6,213 bases of DNA, taken from Acidimicrobiales bacterium (GTDB lineage: Bacteria > Actinomycetota > Acidimicrobiia > Acidimicrobiales > RAAP-2). Below, piece after piece: positions 1 to 4,729 of this stretch. The position numbers and the translations under genes were made by a program. Positions within the stretch are counted from its first letter, which is position 1; each line of letters begins with the position of its first letter. The stretch is taken from NCBI GenBank assembly GCA_017883105.1, contig JADGOF010000140.1, positions 1-6,213 on the forward strand. The letters are read 5' to 3'. The notes beneath the pieces were generated by a model. The model worked only from the letters and a program-made list of their open reading frames with translations, was not told where the DNA came from and ran no database searches.

Positions 1-1
1 C

Positions 2-367
2 TTCGCCTTCCCCAAGGAGACCTACTTCTGCCGCAATCCCGAGTGCCAGGGCATGGAGTTCGCCGAGACCGAGCTGAGCCGGACCGGCAAGGTGTGGTCA
101 TACACCGACGCCTGTTACACACCGCCCGAGCCGTATGTGGCCGCCGACCCGTATGTCCCCTTCGCCATCGCCGCGGTGGAGCTCGCCGCGGAGAAGATGG
201 TGGTGATGGGCCAGGTGGTCCCCGGCGTCAGGGTGGATCAGCTCGCCGTCGGCACCGAGGTCGAGCTGGTGCTCGACACCCTCTACGAGGATGACGACAA
301 CCAGTACATCGTGTGGAAGTGGCGACCGTTGGCCGCCGCCACGGCGAAAGGGTCGGCCGATGAGTGA
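2..367 (+). CDS. DUF35 zinc-ribbon/OB-fold protein, partial (5' end outside window)
   Basis: The reading frame is open from the left edge, so the true start lies upstream; 121 C-terminal residues are visible. They begin FAFPKETYFCRNPEC: the CRNPEC pair looks like the second half of a rubredoxin-like zinc ribbon whose first cysteine pair would lie off the window. A beta-rich OB-fold follows, with the typical GKVWSYTD strand, VELAAEKMVVMGQV, and a closing VGTEVELVLDTL...YIVWKWRP. DUF35 proteins are usually encoded beside SCP2/lipid-transfer thiolases and, in the characterised Ltp2-ChsH2 case, form the complex and supply part of the acyl-CoA site. Its stop overlaps the next gene by 8 nt (ATGAGTGA), which indicates translational coupling and a shared function. 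From memory the pair resembles M. tuberculosis Rv1628c/Rv1627c; this was not checked. Family assignment is firm; substrate is unknown. Confidence 0.88.
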   Translation, partial: FAFPKETYFCRNPECQGMEFAETELSRTGKVWSYTDACYTPPEPYVAADPYVPFAIAAVELAAEKMVVMGQVVPGVRVDQLAVGTEVELVLDTLYEDDDNQYIVWKWRPLAAATAKGSADE

Positions 368-1559
368 CGACAAGAGGGTCGCCGTGCTGGGTGCCGGCAT
401 GCACCCGTGGGGCAAGTGGGGCCGGAACTTCGTGGAGTACGGGCTCGCTGCCGCCGGCGATGCCCTTCGTGAGGCCGACGTGGCGTGGACCGACGTCCAG
501 TACGTGTCCGGTGCCGACACCATCCGCAACGGCTACCCCGGTTTCATCGCCGGCGCCACCTTTGCTCAGGCCCTCGGGTGGACCGGCGCCCGGGTTTCCT
601 CCTCCTACGCCGCCTGCGCGTCGGGCGCCCAAGCCATCAACAACGCCCGGGCCCAGATACTCGCCGGTCTGTGCGACGTGGCTCTGGTGGTCGGTGCGGA
701 CACCACCCCCAAAGGGTTCTTCAAGCCGGTCGGCGGCGACCGCAAGGACGATCCGGACTGGCTGCGGTTCCATCTGATGGGGGCCACCAACCCCACGTAC
801 TTCGCCCTCTACGCCCGCCGGCGCATGGAGCTGTTCGGCGCCACCGAGGCCGACTTCGCCGCGGTCAAAGTCAAGAACGCCAGGCACGGCCTCGAGAACG
901 TCAATGCCCGCTACCGCAAGGAGGTCACCGCGGACGAGGTGCTGTCCTCCCCGATGGTGGCCGATCCGCTTCGCCTGTTGGAGATCTGTGCCACCTCCGA
1001 CGGCGGTGCCGCCCTGGTCTTGACCAGCATCGAGTTCGCCCGTCGGCGCGCCGGGACGGATGACCTGGTAACCATCGATGCGGTCTCGACGGTGACCCCC
1101 CGCTTCCCCCAGGCGATCATCGAGATGCCCAACTTCTCCACGGACTCGGCGGCCACGTCCGCGTCGGTGGGCCCCACCTTCAAGGAGTCGGTGGCCCTGG
1201 CCGCCTACGAGGAGGCCGGAATCGGCCCCGAGGACGTGAACCTGGCCGAGGTCTACGACCTCTCCTCCGCCCTCGAGCTCGACTGGTACGAGGACATCGG
1301 ACTGTGCAAGCAGGGTGAGGCCGAGCGCCTGCTCCGCGACGGCGACACCACCCTCGGCGGCCGGGTCCCGGTCAACCCGAGCGGCGGCCTGTCCTGCTTC
1401 GGTGAAGCCATCCCGGCCCAGGCCATCGCCCAGGTGTGCGAGCTGGTGTGGCAGTTGCGAGGCCAGGCCACCGGACGTCAGGTCGAAGGCGCCCGGGTGG
1501 GCATCACCGCCAATCAGGGCCTGTTCGGCCACGGTTCGTCGGTGATCGTCTCGAAGTAA
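360..1559 (+). CDS. SCP2/lipid-transfer-type thiolase-fold enzyme (acetyl-CoA acetyltransferase-like)
   Basis: A protein of 399 residues, the usual length for single-domain SCP2-type thiolases. Start ATG 360 is chosen because it opens the conserved MSDDKRVAVLGAGMHPWG, has a weak AAAGGG site 7 nt upstream and overlaps the upstream stop by 8 nt. Landmarks: the cysteine nucleophile motif SSYAACASG with Cys86; ADTTPKGFF near 139; DPLRLLEICATSDGGAAL near 205; EVYDLSSALELDWYEDIGLC with Tyr299; NPSGGLSCFGEAIPAQ at 339-354; and C-terminal NQGLFGHGSS with His391. Classical SCP2 thiolases have EVHDCF and KGHPxGATG at the last two conserved sites. Here the first histidine is Tyr299 and the second is Glu349, so ordinary thiolysis is doubtful although Cys86 is kept. 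In a partnership with the adjacent DUF35 protein it probably acts on acyl-CoA, perhaps in lipid, sterol or side-chain breakdown, as a thiolase or a retro-aldolase. It converges with the next gene after 30 nt; no obvious terminator is visible there. Confidence 0.9.
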   Translation: MSDDKRVAVLGAGMHPWGKWGRNFVEYGLAAAGDALREADVAWTDVQYVSGADTIRNGYPGFIAGATFAQALGWTGARVSSSYAACASGAQAINNARAQILAGLCDVALVVGADTTPKGFFKPVGGDRKDDPDWLRFHLMGATNPTYFALYARRRMELFGATEADFAAVKVKNARHGLENVNARYRKEVTADEVLSSPMVADPLRLLEICATSDGGAALVLTSIEFARRRAGTDDLVTIDAVSTVTPRFPQAIIEMPNFSTDSAATSASVGPTFKESVALAAYEEAGIGPEDVNLAEVYDLSSALELDWYEDIGLCKQGEAERLLRDGDTTLGGRVPVNPSGGLSCFGEAIPAQAIAQVCELVWQLRGQATGRQVEGARVGITANQGLFGHGSSVIVSK

Positions 1560-1589
1560 CCCGACCGGTGGGCCCCGTGCGCGTCCCCG

Positions 1590-2534
1590 TCAGTCGTTGA
1601 CCAGGACGATCTTCCCGAACTTGCCACCCGAGGTGAACCGCTCGTACGCCCGGTCGGCGTCGGCCATGGGGATGCGCTCGGCGACCGGCACGGTGATCGT
1701 CCCGTCGGCCAGTAGGGGCAGTACCTGCTCTTCGACGGCACGAGCCACGGCTGCCTTCTCGTGGGTGGACCGCGACCGCAGGGTCGAACCCCCGATGGTG
1801 GCCCGGCGACCCATCAGGGCCAGCAGGTTGAACTCGACCTTGGCGCCACCGCCGACGCCGATCACCACGATGCGGGCACCGGTGGCCAACGAGGAGAGCA
1901 CGGCTGCCACCCCTGGTGCCCCCACCAGTTCGAGTGAGACGTCGTAGGGGCCGTGGTCGGCGACCTGGTCCGGCAGGATGACCTCCGACGCGCCGAGGCC
2001 CTTCACCTGTCGGTGCCGCTCCGTGGAACGAACGGAGGCCACCACGTGGGCACCCGCGGCGTGGGCGATCTGCACGGCGGCGGTTCCCACTCCCCCGGCG
2101 GCCCCCGAGATCAGCACCCGCTCGCCGGCCCACAGGTGAGCCTGGGTGAAGAGGGCGTCATGGGCGGTGCTGAAGACCTCGGGGAACCCACCCGCCTGGT
2201 CCCACGGGGTCGCCTCGGGAACCGGCAGGACCGCGCTCTCGGGCACCACCACCAGCTCGGCCTGGCCACCTCCACCGCAGATGGACATCACCCGGTCGCC
2301 CTCGGCGAAGCGGCTGGTGCCCGGCCCCACCCCCACCACCTCACCGGCGAACTCCATGCCGGGGATATCCTGCGGCCATCCAGGGGGCGCGGGGTAGAGA
2401 CCTCTGCGCTGCATCATGTCGGCCCCGTTGAGGCCGGCGGTCCTCACCGACACCAACAGTTCCCCTTCGCCGGGCTGCGGGTCGGGAGCGTCGAGCCACT
2501 GCAACGCCCCATCGACAATGGTCACGGCCTTCAT
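1590..2534 (-). CDS. NAD(P)H:quinone oxidoreductase-like protein (zinc-free MDR family)
   Basis: A cytosolic medium-chain dehydrogenase/reductase of 314 residues. The start MKAVTIVDG is the typical N-terminus of the family, and the frame's extra 35 upstream codons look unlike protein of this family. The GroES-like domain contains AGLNGADMMQRRGLYPAPPG (33-52) and DIPGMEFAGEVVGVG, characteristic of quinone oxidoreductases of the PIG3/TP53I3 kind. The Rossmann domain has GAAGGVG at 144-150. The catalytic and structural zinc ligands of alcohol dehydrogenases are absent (only Cys86 is present), so it should reduce quinones, enals or similar electrophiles with NAD(P)H. Arg169-Ser170 after the second Rossmann strand would suit NADPH, by inference. 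The C-terminus has GSTLRSRS and FGKIVLVND, both common in this subfamily. It is transcribed divergently from the CHAD gene. No Shine-Dalgarno site precedes the start; a -10 hexamer at 2541-2546 suggests a leaderless message. The physiological substrate cannot be read from the sequence. Confidence 0.9.
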   Translation of the reverse strand: MKAVTIVDGALQWLDAPDPQPGEGELLVSVRTAGLNGADMMQRRGLYPAPPGWPQDIPGMEFAGEVVGVGPGTSRFAEGDRVMSICGGGGQAELVVVPESAVLPVPEATPWDQAGGFPEVFSTAHDALFTQAHLWAGERVLISGAAGGVGTAAVQIAHAAGAHVVASVRSTERHRQVKGLGASEVILPDQVADHGPYDVSLELVGAPGVAAVLSSLATGARIVVIGVGGGAKVEFNLLALMGRRATIGGSTLRSRSTHEKAAVARAVEEQVLPLLADGTITVPVAERIPMADADRAYERFTSGGKFGKIVLVND

Positions 2535-2540
2535 GGCCCC

Positions 2541-2546
2541 ACAGTA
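2541..2546 (-). promoter_or_regulatory. -10 hexamer of the quinone oxidoreductase gene, leaderless geometry
   Basis: On the minus strand the hexamer reads TACTGT, matching the actinobacterial TANNNT -10 pattern. Exactly 6 nt (GGGGCC) separate it from the ATG, so the first transcribed base would be the A of the start codon. No clear -35 is visible and no Shine-Dalgarno site lies between them. This is pattern recognition, not a measured start site. Confidence 0.45.
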
Positions 2547-2597
2547 CGGCACGACCCCGAGAAACCCGGTGCGGTCACAGGAGGAACCGGGCACTCG

Positions 2598-2603
2598 TAG
2601 GCT
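2598..2603 (+). promoter_or_regulatory. Possible -10 hexamer of the CHAD gene
   Basis: TAGGCT fits TANNNT. A start 7 nt downstream would fall at about 2610, giving a leader of about 14 nt that begins at the Shine-Dalgarno site. A GGTCAC about 19 nt upstream is at best a weak -35. The call is tentative. Confidence 0.3.
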
Positions 2604-2607
2604 GTAG

Positions 2608-2621
2608 CCAGGAGGTCCTGG
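2608..2621 (+). promoter_or_regulatory. Strong Shine-Dalgarno site embedded in a 14-bp palindrome
   Basis: AGGAGG at 2610-2615 lies 8 nt before the ATG at 2624 and decides that start. It sits inside CCAGGAGGTCCTGG, a perfect dyad (2608-2621). As RNA it could form a 5-bp stem CCAGG/CCTGG with loop AGGT that partly hides the ribosome site; as DNA it could be an operator near the transcription start. The site itself is clear; a regulatory role is inference. Confidence 0.65.
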
Positions 2622-2623
2622 GC

Positions 2624-3685
2624 ATGACAACCGAACCACTGGCTGACGACGAGCGGATGGGCTTGGTCGCGCCCGCCCACGTTCCCCACCAGGTCCACAC
2701 CGTGCCCAGCGAGAGCGTCGCCGAACCGACGGCGGGCATGGTGCTCCACCGGGTGCTGGCCATGTCGGCCCGGACCTTCCTCCTCAACGACATGGGCAAC
2801 GAGTTGGTGGACCCCGCCGGCCGGAACGGGACGGTGGACGCCCTCAGCCTGCGGATGGGTACCCGGCCCCTGTGGGCCCAATCGGCGGTGGAGTCGCTGA
2901 ACGGCACCGGACGCCGGCAGACCGAAACCGAGCAGATCCACCAGAGCCGGGTGGCGCTCCGGCGGATCCGGTCGAACCTGCGGACCTTCCGCCTGCTGCT
3001 CGACCCGGCCTGGGGCACGTCCCTGCGGGCCGAACTGGCCTGGTACGGGAACCGCCTGGGCCAGATCCGGGATCTGCACATCATGCGAGACATCGTCGCC
3101 GTTACCGGAACCGAGGTGATCGGGGCCGGCCCGGTGGCCCAGCTCGAGTCCGAGTTGATGGCGCGGACGGCGGCGGCCATGGCCGACATCGCCGCCGAGC
3201 GGGGCAAGCCGCGCCGGTTCCAGCTGACCGAGCAGATGATGGTCCTGTGGGACGGTCCGGCGTTCAAGCCCAGGGCCTCGAAGCCGGCAGTGGAGGTACT
3301 TCCTACGATGCTGAAACGGGCCTGGCACGACCTCCGGGGTGCAGCCCGCACCGCCCGCAAGGACCCGTCGGACATCCACCTGCACAAGTTGCGGATCCGC
3401 CTCAAGGACCTCCGCTACGGGTGCGAGACGGTGGCGCTGGTCGAAGGCGGCCCCGCCCGCAAGACGGCCAAGGCCGCGGAGCGCCTGCAGAACAAGCTCG
3501 GCGACCTCCACGATGCCTGTTATGCCATCGATTGGTTCGAGGCGCTGGCCGGCGAGCGTCCCGACCTGGCCGGTCCCATCGATGAGCTCATCGCCGCCCA
3601 GCGGGATGCCGCAGCCGCGTCCCGCAAGGGTTGGAAGAAGGACTTGAAAGAGGTCGAGCGCCGCTGGCGTGGCTGGCACAGCTGA
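2624..3685 (+). CDS. CHAD-domain protein (predicted polyphosphate-binding)
   Basis: A protein of 353 residues made of long, basic, alpha-helical segments with no signal peptide or membrane helix. The two defining CHAD signatures are visible: HQSRVALRRIRSNLRTFRLLLD at 106-127 and LHKLRIRLKDLRYGCE at 253-268, each with conserved histidine and spaced arginine/lysine residues. They are followed by LQNKLGDLHDACYAIDWF (289-305), another family hallmark. The C-terminus KGWKKDLKEVERRWRGWHS is strongly basic. CHAD domains are established inorganic-polyphosphate binders and some sit on polyphosphate granules. Many CHAD proteins carry an N-terminal CYTH (triphosphatase) domain; here the first 85 or so residues show no ExExK motif, so this is a freestanding CHAD. 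The stretch between its first helix (about 40-56) and the first signature histidine seems longer than usual. It faces the polyphosphate-glucokinase-like ROK gene. Start ATG 2624 follows a strong AGGAGG. Confidence 0.88.
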   Translation: MTTEPLADDERMGLVAPAHVPHQVHTVPSESVAEPTAGMVLHRVLAMSARTFLLNDMGNELVDPAGRNGTVDALSLRMGTRPLWAQSAVESLNGTGRRQTETEQIHQSRVALRRIRSNLRTFRLLLDPAWGTSLRAELAWYGNRLGQIRDLHIMRDIVAVTGTEVIGAGPVAQLESELMARTAAAMADIAAERGKPRRFQLTEQMMVLWDGPAFKPRASKPAVEVLPTMLKRAWHDLRGAARTARKDPSDIHLHKLRIRLKDLRYGCETVALVEGGPARKTAKAAERLQNKLGDLHDACYAIDWFEALAGERPDLAGPIDELIAAQRDAAAASRKGWKKDLKEVERRWRGWHS

Positions 3686-3686
3686 C

Positions 3687-3704
3687 CGGGGTGTGCCGAC
3701 CCCG
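3687..3704 (+). terminator. Hairpin just after the CHAD stop, possible terminator
   Basis: Arms CGGGGT (3687-3692) and ACCCCG (3699-3704) enclose a 6-nt loop, starting 2 nt after the stop codon. There is no T tract, so this is at most a tract-less actinobacterial-type terminator. Confidence 0.35.
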
Positions 3705-3750
3705 CCGGGAACTGACGAGTCCCCGGCCATCGTCCGAAGGGGTCCGAACG

Positions 3751-3768
3751 GGCTCGAAGGGACGAGCC
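3751..3768 (-). terminator. Hairpin just after the ROK kinase stop, possible terminator
   Basis: Arms GGCTCG (3751-3756) and CGAGCC (3763-3768) enclose a 6-nt loop and lie 4 nt beyond the ROK stop codon on the minus strand. With the 3687-3704 hairpin it puts one stem after each convergent gene. No T tract is present. Confidence 0.35.
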
Positions 3769-3772
3769 GTGG

Positions 3773-4624
3773 TTAGTCGATGGGTTCGTTGACCGCCACG
3801 TGCTCGGAACGCCAGAGCTTGATCCCACCGAGGATCCCCGCCGTGTTGTCCACGATCGTCACGTCATCGGGCAGGTCGTGCCGTACGACCCGGCGCGAGT
3901 TGCCACCGCCGATGTAGAGGTGGTCGAAGAACATCAACGCCCGCAGATTGACAATGACCTTGTGCACCCGCTTGTTCCACCGCACTTCACCGATCTCCTT
4001 GCGGGCGGCCTCCCCGAGCTGCTCGTTGTAGGTCTCGCCCTTTCGGAATGGCTGATGGGCGATCTCCAGATGGGGCATCAACTGGCCCTCGTAGAACAGC
4101 CCGGTGCCGAATCCCGTCCCGAGTGTGATGGCCAGCTCGAGCCCTTCACCACTGACCACGGCGGCACCCTGGATGTCGGCGTCGTTGGCCACCTTGGTCG
4201 GCAGGCCGAACGCCTCTGTCAAGGAAGATGCCAGATCGAACCTCGACCACAGTTTGACCAGATGGTGGTCGATGAGCGTGCCCGGTCCGTGCTTGGTCGA
4301 GAAATGCGGCGCCGAGAGCACCATGCCGTCTCGCACCATGCCCGGAAACCCCACCGACGCCCGTTCCGCCTTCGGCAACGGTGCCACCAGCTTGGTGAGG
4401 GAGACAACCAGCTTGTCGGGGGGCAGCGGGTAGGTGGTCGGGATCTTGACCCGATCGGCCACCATGGCGCCGTCGGCGTCGAGCACGGATGCCTTGAGGC
4501 CGGTCCCCCCGATGTCGACGGCCAGGGTGAAGGGATGGTGCGGCTCGGCCTTGCGGGGCTCGGACTGATCACCCGATCCACCAGCGCCTGACTCCGGGCT
4601 GTCGGACTGCTCGCTCTCGTTCAT
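3773..4624 (-). CDS. ROK-family sugar kinase, polyphosphate-glucokinase-like
   Basis: A protein of 283 residues, predicted to phosphorylate glucose or a related sugar in the cytosol. The first 30 residues are a Ser/Glu/Gly-rich, probably disordered tail. The ROK/actin-like ATPase core follows: phosphate-1 loop VDIGGTGLK (36-44), VGFPGMV (91-97), catalytic NDAD with Asp148 (147-150), phosphate-2 loop LGTGFGTG (168-175), LEIAHQPF (187-194) in place of the usual ExGH site, and IGGG near 238. The zinc-binding CxCGxxGC motif of many ROK proteins is missing, as in polyphosphate glucokinases. The C-terminal pattern RWNKRV...LYIGGGNSRR...VDNTAGILGG also resembles the mycobacterial polyphosphate glucokinase as I remember it. 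Phosphate donor (polyphosphate, ATP or both) and sugar cannot be decided from sequence. ATG 4622-4624 is preferred to GTG 4628-4630 because a TANNNT -10 ends 6 nt before it. It converges with the CHAD gene and diverges from the amidase. Confidence 0.82.
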   Translation of the reverse strand: MNESEQSDSPESGAGGSGDQSEPRKAEPHHPFTLAVDIGGTGLKASVLDADGAMVADRVKIPTTYPLPPDKLVVSLTKLVAPLPKAERASVGFPGMVRDGMVLSAPHFSTKHGPGTLIDHHLVKLWSRFDLASSLTEAFGLPTKVANDADIQGAAVVSGEGLELAITLGTGFGTGLFYEGQLMPHLEIAHQPFRKGETYNEQLGEAARKEIGEVRWNKRVHKVIVNLRALMFFDHLYIGGGNSRRVVRHDLPDDVTIVDNTAGILGGIKLWRSEHVAVNEPID

Positions 4625-4630
4625 CCCCAC

Positions 4631-4636
4631 ACGCTA
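4631..4636 (-). promoter_or_regulatory. -10 hexamer of the ROK kinase gene, leaderless geometry
   Basis: Minus-strand TAGCGT (TANNNT) is followed by 6 nt (GTGGGG) and then ATG, the same spacing as at the quinone oxidoreductase gene. Transcription would begin at the start codon, which would exclude the GTG two codons upstream. No good -35 or Shine-Dalgarno site is visible. Confidence 0.45.
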
Positions 4637-4683
4637 AACCCGCCACCGCAGCCTCGGGTGCCGTCCCTGGCTACGCCCGTCGC

Positions 4684-4715
4684 CTCCCACCCGACACCGG
4701 CGACGTGGGTGGGAG
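4684..4715. repeat. Perfect 9+9 bp inverted repeat, candidate operator
   Basis: CTCCCACCC (4684-4692) and its exact complement GGGTGGGAG (4707-4715) are separated by 14 bp, a centre-to-centre distance of 23 bp or about two helical turns. The right arm directly abuts the amidase -10 hexamer, and the left arm covers the place where a -35 would be. This geometry suits a dimeric repressor or other regulator of the amidase gene, and possibly of the divergent kinase gene. An RNA hairpin is less likely because it lies upstream of the predicted transcription start. Confidence 0.5.
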
Positions 4716-4721
4716 TAGCGT
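4716..4721 (+). promoter_or_regulatory. -10 hexamer of the amidase gene, near-leaderless geometry
   Basis: TAGCGT, identical to the hexamer of the divergent kinase gene, ends 8 nt before GTG 4730. Transcription would start at or within about two bases of the initiation codon. CCGACA at 4691-4696 resembles a -35 at a long 19-nt spacing and overlaps the inverted repeat. Confidence 0.45.
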
Positions 4722-4729
4722 CCACAGGC

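Noticed and set aside
291..359. Upstream start for the thiolase inside the DUF35 gene
   Set aside because: The added residues are not thiolase-like; ATG 360 opens the conserved N-terminal strand and has a ribosome site.
228..1532. Long minus-strand open frame (434 codons) opposite the thiolase
   Set aside because: Its translation is Gly/His/Arg-rich with no recognisable motif, and it mirrors the well-conserved thiolase; GC-rich third positions create such antisense frames.
1544..1611. Inverted GATCGTC/GACGATC at the ends of the convergent thiolase and quinone oxidoreductase genes
   Set aside because: Both arms are coding sequence and are 54 nt apart; likely chance rather than a terminator.
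2535..2639. 35-codon N-terminal extension of the quinone oxidoreductase
   Set aside because: The family begins at MKA; the extension overlaps the divergent CHAD promoter and start and contains no family-like sequence.
2531..3730. Long minus-strand open frame (399 codons) opposite the CHAD gene
   Set aside because: Low-complexity translation without motifs, antisense to clear CHAD signatures, and it would cross the quinone oxidoreductase start.
4658..4729. 24-codon N-terminal extension of the amidase from an upstream GTG
   Set aside because: It covers the inverted repeat and the -10 hexamer, and has no ribosome site; GTG 4730 fits the promoter better.
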